A stretch of 64,000 nucleotides of DNA from positions 682,001 to 746,000 of the forward strand of contig CP065018.1 of assembly GCA_016700415.1 (NCBI GenBank), in the 5' to 3' direction. The position numbers were made by a program, and so were the translations under genes. Positions 37,587-46,361 of the stretch are shown piece by piece (within the stretch, counting starts at the first letter, position 1; the number at the start of each line of letters is the position of its first letter). The notes beneath the pieces are model-generated. The model was given only the letters and a program-made list of their open reading frames with translations, ran no database searches and was not told the DNA's origin. Origin of the DNA: Flavobacteriales bacterium. Lineage in GTDB: Bacteria; Bacteroidota; Bacteroidia; Flavobacteriales_F; PHOS-HE28.

Positions 37587-39407
37587 ATGAGATCCACCCT
37601 CATCCCGGCATTGGTCTTGGTCCTCTTGGCAAGTACCGCATTGGACGGACATGCATCCCCAAGCCCTTTGGATGATGCCACCCAAGAACTTGGTCGTTTG
37701 CAGACCCAAGTAAAGGCGGCAGAGACGATCGGGCGTAAGGACCTTGTGGTAAAGGAATTGCGCCAGTTGCGGAACTACCAGACCCGGTACGGCGCCCTGG
37801 ATTCCGCCATGCGCACCTCACTTCGGATCGTGAGCATGACCGGAGCCACAACGGACAGGACCGCCATGGCAGAGGATTGGCAAGCCTTGGCCCGCTTGGG
37901 CCGGAACACAGGGGATCTTTCCCAAGCCGTGGCAGCTGCCAAGCGGGCGGTCTTGATCCTGAAGACGACAGTGGACAGGGAGCGGAGGAATTCTGCGACA
38001 CTGGAACTCTTGGACCTTCTGCTGGAAGCCAAGCGGTACACCGAGTTCAACCACCTGAGCGAGGAAGCCCTGCTCAACTTCCGGACCGAAAGGGACCTTG
38101 CAGGCCAAGCCGAGGTACTCTATTGGCAAGGCCAGTGCCTCATCGGGGAAGGGCGGGCGGCCGATGCGCTCTCGTTGCTCCATTTGGCCTTGCGCAATCG
38201 GGGTGCCATCAGGGACGACAAGGTGACCGCCAAGATCCTTTTCGCCTTGGCACGGGCCAACGCTGAGATCGCCGAATGGGCACCTGCCCGGGCGGCCATG
38301 GAAGAAGCGCTCCGGCTGGACCCGCAGGCCCCGAAGTCCGTACCAGGGCTGCACGGGCTTTGCGCCTCGATCGATGAAGGCGTGGGCGACCTTCCGGCAG
38401 CACTACATTGCTTGCAACAGGAGCGCTTCGTGAAGGATTCCCTCACTTCGGCAGGCATTGCGGAACGGATGACGCGGATCCAGGCCATGTACGCAGTACG
38501 CGCAAAAGATAAAGCCGTGGAAGAGCTGCACGAATTGAACCGGGCACTCACATTGCAGTTGGCCGACAAGAGGACCACTACCCGTTGGGCATTGATGGCC
38601 TGTGCCGGCCTTTCGGTCGGTATGCTTGTGCTGCTCATGTTGCGGGGGATGCGGTCCTCCACCATGCGGCGCGTCCGGTTGAGGAACGCGGTCATCGTTC
38701 GGCAAGCCGACGAGATCCAGGCCCGGAGCACGGAACTCGAAAAGCAGAATCTCCATCTGTCCCAAGCTCTGGTCCGCGACGGGAATAATCGGCAGCAAGG
38801 AGCCGGGCAGGACTTCCTTGCCGGGAACGGGATCCAACTGATGGACCTGTTGGTGAGGACCCAGAAGGAGAACACCGACAACGAGGGGCTGGCCGCCGCC
38901 ATCGATGCCCTTCACGGAAGGGTCCGGGCAATGGCGTTGGTCAATGAAAATCTGGGTAAGGAAGGGACCCGGGGAAGGCTTCATCTGAAGGCGCACTTCG
39001 CATCACTGGCCGACATGCTCCTTCGGGAAAGGGGGCTCTTGGACAGAACAATGGTCGATCTGGACATTTCAGGCGAAGATGCCTTCATGCAAGATCTGCT
39101 TCCCTTGAGCCTGCTTGTGAACGAACTGCTGCAGATCAGTTTGGCTCATGCTTCGGGAATGAATACCCGGAGCCGTATCACCATTTCCCTCCGGCGCTTG
39201 GGTGAACACCAATGTGAATTACTCTATTCCGACACCAACGGTTCCATAACAAAAGACCATATCCACAATGGCTCGGTGGGTGCTGACCTGGTGCAGGCTT
39301 TGGCCAGAACGTTGGACGGCACGATCATGCTCCTGAAGGGCGAGGCCACCACATTCCAGCTCACCTATCAACCGGGGACGGCCATGGAGCTGCGCAGAGC
39401 TTCCTGA
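37587..39407 (+). CDS. TPR-containing sensor histidine kinase-like protein, probably inactive
   Basis: A 606-residue protein with a signal peptide, TPR-like repeats (about residues 30-320), one membrane segment (about 333-352), a coiled coil (ADEIQARSTELEKQNLHLSQ) and a region aligned with HisKA_2 and HATPase domains. The segment ALHGRVRAMALVNENLG matches the second helix of HisKA_2, and LLVNELLQISLAHA the ATPase N box. The phosphoacceptor histidine that should sit in a HHRVKNN-like motif is missing (NRQQGAGQDFLAGNGIQL instead), and the DxGxG loop is degraded (SDTNGSI). Family known in Bacteroidota as TPR-linked kinases; this one looks like a pseudokinase. No response regulator adjoins. Confidence 0.72.
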   Translation: MRSTLIPALVLVLLASTALDGHASPSPLDDATQELGRLQTQVKAAETIGRKDLVVKELRQLRNYQTRYGALDSAMRTSLRIVSMTGATTDRTAMAEDWQALARLGRNTGDLSQAVAAAKRAVLILKTTVDRERRNSATLELLDLLLEAKRYTEFNHLSEEALLNFRTERDLAGQAEVLYWQGQCLIGEGRAADALSLLHLALRNRGAIRDDKVTAKILFALARANAEIAEWAPARAAMEEALRLDPQAPKSVPGLHGLCASIDEGVGDLPAALHCLQQERFVKDSLTSAGIAERMTRIQAMYAVRAKDKAVEELHELNRALTLQLADKRTTTRWALMACAGLSVGMLVLLMLRGMRSSTMRRVRLRNAVIVRQADEIQARSTELEKQNLHLSQALVRDGNNRQQGAGQDFLAGNGIQLMDLLVRTQKENTDNEGLAAAIDALHGRVRAMALVNENLGKEGTRGRLHLKAHFASLADMLLRERGLLDRTMVDLDISGEDAFMQDLLPLSLLVNELLQISLAHASGMNTRSRITISLRRLGEHQCELLYSDTNGSITKDHIHNGSVGADLVQALARTLDGTIMLLKGEATTFQLTYQPGTAMELRRAS

Positions 39408-39422
39408 ACGTGGCGCAGGCGG

Positions 39423-40775
39423 ATGATCTACATTCGCGCCTCATCCGCCGAAGCAGGCACATTCTTGTACAGCACGTTGGAAACTACCGCACCGGTCACC
39501 GATTTTCAAGCCCTTGGCCTCGACCCCGGCCTATTGGACGGCCTTCAGGCCATGGGCATTCGCACTCCCACCCCGATACAGGCGCAGGCCATACCCGCCG
39601 TAATGGACGGCCGCGACCTCATCGCCTGCGCTCAGACCGGAACGGGCAAGACCGCCGCTTTCCTGTTGCCGTTGATCGAGGTGATCTTCGGGTACAAGCC
39701 CAAAGTGGAGAGTTCCGTCCGAGCGCTCATCGTGGTCCCCACACGTGAACTGGCCCTGCAGATCGACCAGCAGATGCAGGCCATCGCCTACTTCACCCCC
39801 ATCACGTCCATGCCCGTCTACGGGGGCAGCGACGGTGCTTCATTCGACCAGCAGAAAGCAGCTCTGAGCGGAGGTACCGAAGTGATCGTGGCCACGCCCG
39901 GAAAACTGCTCAGCCACCTGAACCTCGGCTACGTCTCCATCGAGGGCCTGGAGTTCCTCGTGCTGGATGAGGCGGACCGGATGATGGACATGGGCTTCAT
40001 CGACGACATCAACCGCATCATCAAGTTCCTCCCGAAGGAGCGGCAAACATTGATGTTCAGCGCCACCATGGCCCCACCCATCCGGGAGCTGGCAAAGAAC
40101 ATCCTCCACGACCCCGTGGAGATCTCCATCGCGCTGAGCAAACCCGCCGAAGGCGTCAAGCAGGAGGCCTATGTGGTACACGAGCCGCAGAAGGCACCGA
40201 TGATGGAGGACATCCTGAAGACCAACGAGGCATCAAGCATCATCATTTTCGCCGGCCGCAAGGTGGAGGTGAAGAACCTCGCACGGCACCTGCACAAGCG
40301 TGGCTTCAACGCCCAAGCCATGCACAGCGATCTGGAGCAAGCTGAGCGCGAGCAGGTGATGCTGGACTTCCGCAACCGCAAACTGCGCATCCTCGTGGCC
40401 ACCAATGTAGTGAGCCGCGGCATCGACATCGACGACATCGACTTGGTCATCAACTACGACGTGCCGCAGGACCCCGAGGACTATGTGCACCGTGTGGGCC
40501 GTACGGCGCGCGCCTCGAAGAAGGGACAGGCGATCACCTTCGTGACCGAGAAGGACATGCGCGAGTTCGGCAAGATCGAAGCACTGATCGGATACCCGGT
40601 GCAGAAGATGCCCCTGCCGGAACGGTTCGGCGAGGGTCCGGAGTACCGGGCCGAGGGTGTAAAGCGCTCCAGGTCCGGATCCAACGGAAACCGCCGCGGT
40701 CCCGGAGGCGGGCAACGCGGCGGAAATTCCGGTGGCGGTAGAAAGCCCGGGGGTAGCGGGCACGGCCGGCGTTAA
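39423..40775 (+). CDS. DEAD-box ATP-dependent RNA helicase
   Basis: A 450-residue helicase with the full motif set: Q motif region near [14 protein letters not shown], motif I AQTGTGKT, Ia [37 protein letters not shown] and [10 protein letters not shown]. The C-terminal tail is basic and glycine-rich ([20 protein letters not shown]), as in RhlE-type cold-adapted helicases. It should unwind RNA in ribosome assembly or decay. The start is uncertain: family similarity begins near residue 24 (PVTDFQALG), and the ATG at 39423 is the only good upstream choice. Its stop overlaps the stop of the convergent cyclophilin gene by four bases. Confidence 0.9.
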   Translation: MIYIRASSAEAGTFLYSTLETTAPVTDFQALGLDPGLLDGLQAMGIRTPTPIQAQAIPAVMDGRDLIACAQTGTGKTAAFLLPLIEVIFGYKPKVESSVRALIVVPTRELALQIDQQMQAIAYFTPITSMPVYGGSDGASFDQQKAALSGGTEVIVATPGKLLSHLNLGYVSIEGLEFLVLDEADRMMDMGFIDDINRIIKFLPKERQTLMFSATMAPPIRELAKNILHDPVEISIALSKPAEGVKQEAYVVHEPQKAPMMEDILKTNEASSIIIFAGRKVEVKNLARHLHKRGFNAQAMHSDLEQAEREQVMLDFRNRKLRILVATNVVSRGIDIDDIDLVINYDVPQDPEDYVHRVGRTARASKKGQAITFVTEKDMREFGKIEALIGYPVQKMPLPERFGEGPEYRAEGVKRSRSGSNGNRRGPGGGQRGGNSGGGRKPGGSGHGRR

Positions 40776-41470
40776 CGGGCCTGGAACTTGGCCTTGTCGG
40801 CCTCCAGCACTTTCTTCTCGTCGAATGCCTTGGCGTCCGCGCCGTTGGCAATGATCTTCAAGGTCGTGATGGAATCGCCCTGTTGGATGGCGTCCACCAC
40901 GTCCTGGCCACTGACCACATGACCGAAGATGGTGTGCATACCATCAAGCCAAGGTGTGGGCACGTGCGTGATGAAGAACTGGCTTCCGTTGGTGCCTGGT
41001 CCTGCGTTCGCCATGCTGAGGATGCCGGGCTTATCATGCTTCAGGCTGGGATCGAACTCGTCCGGGAACACGTAGCCGGGGCCTCCCCTGCCCGTGCCGG
41101 TGGGGTCCCCGCATTGGATCATGAAATTGGGGATCACACGGTGGAACACGATACCGTCGTAGTACGGCACGTCGGCGCCTTTCGCGCTGTTCTTCTGCTC
41201 ACCCTTTGCCAAAGCCACGAAGTTGGCCACGGTCATGGGGATTTTTGCGTACTCGAGTTGACAAACGATCGTGCCTTTCGAGGTGTTGAATTCGGCGAAG
41301 AGTCCTTCGCCCAGATCTTTGTTTTCCACGGCTTTTGCAGGTTGTTGGGGTTGCGTAACGGGTTCTACGACGGCAGTTTGGTCGGTTAATACGGCTGTTG
41401 CAGGGCCTGAGCCGCATGCGAAGATCAGGGCCATGGAGGCGAGGATCGTGGGGATTTGCATGGTCTTCAT
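40772..41470 (-). CDS. cyclophilin-type peptidyl-prolyl isomerase, probable lipoprotein
   Basis: A 232-residue protein. The N terminus is a signal with a lipobox-like ALIFAC, so the enzyme is probably a periplasmic or outer-membrane lipoprotein. The cyclophilin core includes [20 protein letters not shown] with the catalytic arginine, [10 protein letters not shown] and [14 protein letters not shown]. It catalyses cis-trans isomerisation of proline bonds during folding of exported proteins. A well-formed Bacteroidota promoter precedes it. The gene ends in a four-base overlap with the convergent helicase gene. Confidence 0.9.
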   Translation of the reverse strand: MKTMQIPTILASMALIFACGSGPATAVLTDQTAVVEPVTQPQQPAKAVENKDLGEGLFAEFNTSKGTIVCQLEYAKIPMTVANFVALAKGEQKNSAKGADVPYYDGIVFHRVIPNFMIQCGDPTGTGRGGPGYVFPDEFDPSLKHDKPGILSMANAGPGTNGSQFFITHVPTPWLDGMHTIFGHVVSGQDVVDAIQQGDSITTLKIIANGADAKAFDEKKVLEADKAKFQAR

Positions 41471-41486
41471 GTGCTGTTTAGGGGTG

Positions 41487-41517
41487 CGAAGTTAGTTCAG
41501 TGCGGTACGCGATCAAA
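41487..41517 (-). promoter_or_regulatory. promoter of the cyclophilin gene
   Basis: On the minus strand TTTG is followed after 19 bases by TAACTTCG, close to the Bacteroidota consensus TTTG-N19-TAnnTTTG (one mismatch). The TTTG overlaps the stop codon of the upstream gene. Start of transcription would fall 10-15 bp before the ATG at 41470. It is the best complete promoter seen in the window. Confidence 0.6.
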
Positions 41518-42031
41518 GCATAGGCTCCTCCAACGCGTCCAGCTTGTCCACTTCGAACTTGCCGGATTCGCGGTGTACGATCTTGCCCGCGGGGTCCACG
41601 GTGAAGAAGTAAGGGATGTTCCTGTCCGTGATACCCAAGGCGTGCAGCAGCGCATCAGCATCACCGTTGAAGAAGAGCACCCGGCGGACGATGTCGGCGT
41701 CCACGTTCTTGCGCAAGGCGTTCATGCTGGGGCCATAAGCGGCCTTGTCCGCTCCGGTAAAGACCGGTACGAGATAAAGCTCCGCATCATAACTGGTCGC
41801 GAACAGCCCGTTCTTCACCACGAAGCGGTTGTACGCGGGCGCGAACCACTCCTCCACCAGTGGCTGTGCCTTTTTGCCGCACGCCACGGCCACGATGGTC
41901 CATGCACCGTTCTCAGGAGCTGGGAGATGCACTTCAGCGCCATCTGCGGTCTCGCCGGCAAGGTCCGGGAAGCGCCCTTGCGCGAACAGTAGCACAGGGA
42001 TGATGGCAAAGGTGGAAAACAGGACGCGCAT
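41513..42031 (-). CDS. thioredoxin-fold periplasmic protein of unknown function
   Basis: A 172-residue protein with a signal peptide (MRVLFSTFAIIPVLLFAQG) and a thioredoxin/AhpC-like fold pattern: FPDLAGETADGAEVHLPA, then ENGAWTIVAVACGKKAQPLV, and a C-terminal FFTVDPAGKIVHRESGKFE. A redox CxxC pair is lacking; only one cysteine (VACGKK) lies at the active-site position, so disulfide chemistry is doubtful. The start at 42031 is preferred because it begins the signal peptide. It precedes the cyclophilin gene on the same strand. No named family. Confidence 0.65.
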   Translation of the reverse strand: MRVLFSTFAIIPVLLFAQGRFPDLAGETADGAEVHLPAPENGAWTIVAVACGKKAQPLVEEWFAPAYNRFVVKNGLFATSYDAELYLVPVFTGADKAAYGPSMNALRKNVDADIVRRVLFFNGDADALLHALGITDRNIPYFFTVDPAGKIVHRESGKFEVDKLDALEEPML

Positions 42032-42082
42032 GGAATGGCGAATGGAGATCGCACGGCAGAATACCAAAGATGGTGCCGTTCC

Positions 42083-42616
42083 TCAATGATCGTTCTTTCC
42101 CTTGAACGGTTTGAAATAATCCATCAACGTGACGATGTCCTTGTCCATGTCCTCCCCTAAACGGAAAGGCTCACTAAGCGTGACCTCCTTGCGCTTGTAG
42201 TCGAAAGAGGTGAGCACCAAGGGCACATCCGCCTTTTTCGCGATCCGCCAGAACCCGGTCTTCCAAGCCTCCACCTTCTTGCGTGTTCCTTCCGGGGTGA
42301 TCGCGATGGAAAAGTCGGGGACGGTGTTGAAGTATTCCACCACTTGGTCGGTGATGTGCATGCTTTTGGACCGGTCAACCGGATAACCGCCCGTCGCCCG
42401 AAAGAACCAGCCTACGGGGGGATCGAACAAGGACTTCTTCGCCAGATATTTCGCTTCGATCCGGGCCACGCTCCGCGCAAATAGGCCGATGAAGAAATCC
42501 CAGTTACTGGTATGTGGGGCCACGAGGTAGATCGCGCTGCCAAGGCCCGGCGGCCGATGATCAATGACCCGCCAACCGAAAAGCCGGAGCGCCAAATGGG
42601 AGAATGCCCTGAACAT
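42083..42616 (-). CDS. 1-acyl-sn-glycerol-3-phosphate acyltransferase-like (PlsC family)
   Basis: A 177-residue acyltransferase. The HX4D catalytic motif is present as HTSNWD, followed by GWFFRATGGYPVDRS and the PEGTRKK block. This compact form, without long membrane segments, resembles the short PlsC-like acyltransferases. It should transfer fatty acyl groups in phospholipid or related lipid synthesis. The ATG at 42616 (MFRAFSHL) gives a natural start; longer readings would cross the terminator of rpsA. It follows the rpsA gene on the same strand. Confidence 0.82.
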   Translation of the reverse strand: MFRAFSHLALRLFGWRVIDHRPPGLGSAIYLVAPHTSNWDFFIGLFARSVARIEAKYLAKKSLFDPPVGWFFRATGGYPVDRSKSMHITDQVVEYFNTVPDFSIAITPEGTRKKVEAWKTGFWRIAKKADVPLVLTSFDYKRKEVTLSEPFRLGEDMDKDIVTLMDYFKPFKGKNDH

Positions 42617-42663
42617 GGGCGGGCAAGATAGCGGCATCTTCGCTTTCACCCGGTCCGTTGAAT

Positions 42664-42696
42664 GAACGAGGGCGGCCCATCGGGCCGCCCTCGTTC
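42664..42696. terminator. strong hairpin after rpsA
   Basis: GAACGAGGGCGGCCC and GGGCCGCCCTCGTTC form a perfect 15 bp stem around ATC, 17 bp after the rpsA stop codon. On the minus strand it is followed by ATTCAACGG, so the U-run is weak. It may act as a terminator or as a stabiliser of the rpsA message. The + strand flank carries three CGTT units. Confidence 0.7.
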
Positions 42697-42713
42697 GTTC
42701 GTTCATGCAGGGA

Positions 42714-44600
42714 TCAACCCTCCATGTCCATGTCATCTTCGTCCTCCTCGCGGCTTGGCTTGCGCTTGCTCTTACCGGTCCGCTCAGTGGTTTCCATTGC
42801 ATTCTTCAGGTCGCTGAGAACGCTCAGGTCCCCAAGCCGGGATTTCTCCACCTTTTCGTTCACACTGCGAACGCTGGGGCTTTGGCCTCCTCCATGTTCA
42901 TCTGAGCCTTTGCGGCTTCCGCGCTTTGCAGGGGCTGCCACCACGGCGTCGTCACCCTCCTCGAAGGTACGGGTGTGGCTGAGCACGATGCGACGGGCAT
43001 CGCCATTGAACTCCAGCACCTTGAACTGGAGCTTGTCCTCCACGTTGGCCTTGCTGCCGTCCTCTTTTTTCAAGTGCTTCAAGGCTACGCTGCCTTCCAC
43101 ACCATAAGGCAACGCAACAATGAAGTTGCTGCCGGCACGGCTGGTAATGGTACCCTCGTGGTCACTGCCCACTTTGAACGTGTCCGCAAAGACCTCCCAC
43201 GGATTCTCCTCCACTTGCTTGTGGCCGAGACTGAGGCGGCGGTTCTCCTTATCCACCTCCAACACCTGTACCTCGACCTCGTCACCGATCTTACAGAAGT
43301 CGCTGGGATGCTTAACCCGCTTGGTCCAGCTCAGGTCGCTGATATGGATGAGGCCGTCCACGCCCTCCTCCAACTCGGCGAAGATGCCGAAGTGGGTGAA
43401 GTTGCGCACTTTGGCGGTGTGGCGTGAATTGACGGGGTACTTGAATTCGATGTCGGCCCAGGGATCGGCAGCAAGTTGCTTCATACCGAGGCTCATCTTG
43501 CGCTCTTCGCGGTCGATGTTGAGGACCTGCACCTCCACCTCCTGGCCTTCCTTGAGGAAGTCCTTCGGGCTGCGCAAGTGCTGGCTCCAGCTCATCTCGC
43601 TCACGTGCAGCAGGCCTTCCACGCCGGAGGCCACCTCCACGAACGCGCCGTAGTCGGTGATCACCATCACCTTGCCGGTGACCTTGTCCCCGGCATTGAG
43701 GTTGGGGTCCAAAGAATCCCAAGGATGCGGACTGAGCTGCTTGAGTCCGAGTGCGATGCGGCGCTTCTCGTCGTCGAAGTCGAGGATCACCACGTTGATC
43801 TTGTCGTCGAGTTTCACCACCTCCTCCGGATGGCTCACGCGGCCGTAGCTCAGGTCGGTGATATGGACCAGGCCGTCCACGCCGCCGAGATCCACGAACA
43901 CACCATAACTGGTGATGTTCTTCACGGTGCCTTCCAGCACTTGGCCTTTCTCGAGGCCGCCGATGATCTGCTTCTTCTGTGCTTCGATCTCCGCTTCGAT
44001 CAATGCCTTGTGCGAGACCACCACGTTCTTGAACTCCTGGTTGATCTTCACGACCTTGAACTCCATGTTCTTGCCCACGTACTGATCGTAGTCGCGGATA
44101 GGCTTCACGTCGATCTGGCTGCCGGGCAGGAAAGCCTCGATGCCGAACACGTCCACGATGAGGCCGCCCTTGGTGCGGCACTTCACGTAGCCCGTGATGA
44201 TCTCGTTGGTCTCCATCGCACCGTTCACCTTGCCCCAGGCATTGTGGACGCGCGCGGTCTTGTGGGAGATGATCATCTGGCCGGACTTGTCCTCCTGCTT
44301 CTCGATGTACACCTCCACCTTGTCGCCGATGGCGAGGTCGGGCTTGTAACGGAACTCGCTCAAGGGCACAACCCCCTCGCTCTTGTATCCGATGTTGATC
44401 ACCGCCTCCTTTTTGTTCAGGCCAACGATGGTTCCCATCAGCACTTCCTTCTCGGAGATGCTGCTGAGGGTGTCCTCATACCGCTTTTCCACCTTGGCCC
44501 GCTCAGCGGTTTCCTCAGGAGCGGTGTTTTCGAGGGCGTCCCAATCAAAATCCGCGGGCGGTTCGGCGAAGACGACCTTGTTGTTCTCTACTGATGACAT
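42714..44600 (-). CDS. rpsA: 30S ribosomal protein S1
   Basis: A 628-residue protein of six S1 RNA-binding domains, for example GVVPLSEFRYKPDLAIGDKV, GVFVDLGGVDGLVHITDLSY, GAFVEVASGVEGLLHVSEMS and GIFAELEEGVDGLIHISDLS. S1 brings mRNA to the small ribosomal subunit. The N- and C-terminal extensions are acidic (EEDEDDMDMEG at the end). Start at the ATG at 44600 (MSSVENNKVVF); the reading frame extends further up but without S1 similarity. A promoter element lies about 100 bp upstream, so the leader is long, as expected for an autoregulated ribosomal gene. The call is secure. Confidence 0.95.
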   Translation of the reverse strand: MSSVENNKVVFAEPPADFDWDALENTAPEETAERAKVEKRYEDTLSSISEKEVLMGTIVGLNKKEAVINIGYKSEGVVPLSEFRYKPDLAIGDKVEVYIEKQEDKSGQMIISHKTARVHNAWGKVNGAMETNEIITGYVKCRTKGGLIVDVFGIEAFLPGSQIDVKPIRDYDQYVGKNMEFKVVKINQEFKNVVVSHKALIEAEIEAQKKQIIGGLEKGQVLEGTVKNITSYGVFVDLGGVDGLVHITDLSYGRVSHPEEVVKLDDKINVVILDFDDEKRRIALGLKQLSPHPWDSLDPNLNAGDKVTGKVMVITDYGAFVEVASGVEGLLHVSEMSWSQHLRSPKDFLKEGQEVEVQVLNIDREERKMSLGMKQLAADPWADIEFKYPVNSRHTAKVRNFTHFGIFAELEEGVDGLIHISDLSWTKRVKHPSDFCKIGDEVEVQVLEVDKENRRLSLGHKQVEENPWEVFADTFKVGSDHEGTITSRAGSNFIVALPYGVEGSVALKHLKKEDGSKANVEDKLQFKVLEFNGDARRIVLSHTRTFEEGDDAVVAAPAKRGSRKGSDEHGGGQSPSVRSVNEKVEKSRLGDLSVLSDLKNAMETTERTGKSKRKPSREEDEDDMDMEG

Positions 44601-44702
44601 GTACTGTCCGTTTGTATCCCGGGCCAAGGCGGCACTGCCCGAAAGGTGTTTTTTTGGGTTGCCCGTGGTGCCGCTGCACGGGCAGTTCCCGAAATGGGGC
44701 CG

Positions 44703-44710
44703 CAAAAGTA
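44703..44710 (-). promoter_or_regulatory. putative -7 promoter element of rpsA (TACTTTTG)
   Basis: An exact TAnnTTTG match on the minus strand, about 103 bp before the rpsA start, implying a leader of roughly 95 bases. No clear -33. A run of nine G (44778-44786, + strand) lies about 70 bp further upstream. Confidence 0.45.
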
Positions 44711-44812
44711 CTACGAATATCAATGCTGTCGACAGTATTCTGTCCGGGCAATTACAAGCTAATGTGCCAAGGGAACCGGGGGGGGGCTAAGGGATTTCGC
44801 CCCAGCCCATCC

Positions 44813-46144
44813 TCAATGACCGCCTAAAAGTGTCACCGTGCCGTTCTCCTTTTCCTGGGAAAGGCTTCCATCGTTCGATCGGTTGCCGTATTGGATGGTC
44901 CAGAAGTAGGTACCTGAGGGCAACACCCCGCCTTCCGCCCTTCCGTTCCAACGGATGCTCGCCTTGGAGGATGTGAACACCTCCTGACCCCAACGGTTTC
45001 GGATCACCATGCTGAAGTCGGCCGGTTCGCCGGTGAAAATGGGGCCGAAGCTGTCGTTCACCCCGTCGCCGTTCGGGGAGAAGACATTCGGCATGGTGAG
45101 GTCCGTCTCACAGGTGTCCAAGGTATAGGTGACGGAGGCCGTGGCATTCACACAGCGGCCTTCCACGGTCGCGGTGTAAGTGCCTGGCCCAGGGACGGTG
45201 ATCCCCGTTGAAAGCTCGCCGGTGCTCCAAGAGTATGTCAGATCCGAGTATGGCCATTCGGGAGGCACCAGTTGGGCCTGCACCTGCGTGGTGGTGCCCG
45301 GGCACAATGCGCCATCTTCGCCAAGGTCGACGACCGGGGCCTGTGGGAGCACGGTCACCTCGATGGAATCCGTGTAGGAGCACAAGGGCGAAAAAGTGAT
45401 GTCGTCCAATGCGAAATCATTCCCGCTCGTGGCCAATTGCTGGTTGATAATGCAGATGTTGGCCGAGGTATTGTTGCCTGAATTCCACACCGCGTAGAAT
45501 TCGTTCCATTCACATAGGGTATTGGAAGCCAGCAATGGCGTGCCCAAGCTGTTGCCGTTCACCAGAAAATCCATTTCCGCAGGATTGTCCGGGGTAACGG
45601 ACATCAGCCATGCGGAGAAGGCGTAGTAGGTGTCCGGTATGACCGTGATGGTCTGGCACCAGATGTTCGCATTTGGCTGAGCGGACCCGTTCACCACAAG
45701 CATCTGTCCGCCACCGGTATGGTCCGCGCAGCTCGCGAAATTATTGTGGACCAATGACGGGTCCGTAGTAACGGCATAGGTCCCTTCATCAGAAAGCAGG
45801 CCGTACGGGCCGCCGGGCGTACCATGTTGAAAGGCCGTGGTGAAATCGACGTCGCCTTGGGAAAAATCGCCGTTCACCACAATGTTGCCGCCCGCTTGCG
45901 GAAAGGTTGCCGTACACCAATAAATGCCCGAGGTAACTGCGCTGATGTTCTGGGAGACAAAGCCGTTCTGCCAAACGATGGAGAGGGCGCCAGAAGGTCC
46001 GTGCAGGAGGATGTTCTGACCGTCGCAGAGCGTGGTGTCCGGTCCGAGGCTGAACTCGCAGTCCTGGGCTTGGACCCATCCCGCAAAAGCCAGTGCTGAA
46101 AACCAGGCAATGGCCACATTCTTGATGTTCGATCGATATCGCAT
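44813..46144 (-). CDS. T9SS type B sorting domain secreted protein
   Basis: A 443-residue secreted protein. A signal peptide (AWFSALAFAGWVQA) is followed by an Ig/PKD-like domain (CDGQNILLHGPSGALSIVWQ), a carbohydrate-binding-like beta region (VVNGDFSQGD ... NDFALDDITFSPLC), a second PKD-like domain (PGTTTQVQAQLVPP) and the gliding-motility-associated type B domain: PNVFSPNGDGVNDSF, NRWGQEVFTS, LPSGTYFWTI. Type B cargo is exported by T9SS with the help of PorP/SprF-like partners and often stays on the cell surface; no SprF gene is next to it. Ligand unknown. Promoter-like TATACTTG ends seven bases before the ATG. Confidence 0.88.
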   Translation of the reverse strand: MRYRSNIKNVAIAWFSALAFAGWVQAQDCEFSLGPDTTLCDGQNILLHGPSGALSIVWQNGFVSQNISAVTSGIYWCTATFPQAGGNIVVNGDFSQGDVDFTTAFQHGTPGGPYGLLSDEGTYAVTTDPSLVHNNFASCADHTGGGQMLVVNGSAQPNANIWCQTITVIPDTYYAFSAWLMSVTPDNPAEMDFLVNGNSLGTPLLASNTLCEWNEFYAVWNSGNNTSANICIINQQLATSGNDFALDDITFSPLCSYTDSIEVTVLPQAPVVDLGEDGALCPGTTTQVQAQLVPPEWPYSDLTYSWSTGELSTGITVPGPGTYTATVEGRCVNATASVTYTLDTCETDLTMPNVFSPNGDGVNDSFGPIFTGEPADFSMVIRNRWGQEVFTSSKASIRWNGRAEGGVLPSGTYFWTIQYGNRSNDGSLSQEKENGTVTLLGGH

Positions 46145-46280
46145 GTGGCGCAAGTATAGCGTTAGGTGAAGATCCCGTTCACCATAATGGCCCCTATCTC
46201 GGAGACCTTCAGGACGAACAACAGTGTCTCTGCGGTGCCTGGGACCGAAGTGATGAAAGGAATGCAATGTCCGACGGCCC

Positions 46281-46288
46281 TACCTTTG
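46281..46288 (+). promoter_or_regulatory. putative -7 promoter element of ispH (TACCTTTG)
   Basis: An exact TAnnTTTG match 73 bases before the ispH ATG. No clear -33 element. Confidence 0.4.
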
Positions 46289-46361
46289 CCGGGCCGCTCA
46301 AGTTCATTGTCAAACTGCGGCTGACGCATGGTTTCGCCAGGCGGGCCAAAGGTTTCAACAC

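Noticed and set aside
44778..44786. G9 run upstream of rpsA as a phase-variation switch
   Set aside because: It lies outside any coding sequence and well upstream of the likely rpsA promoter; no mechanism is apparent, though the tract length could vary.
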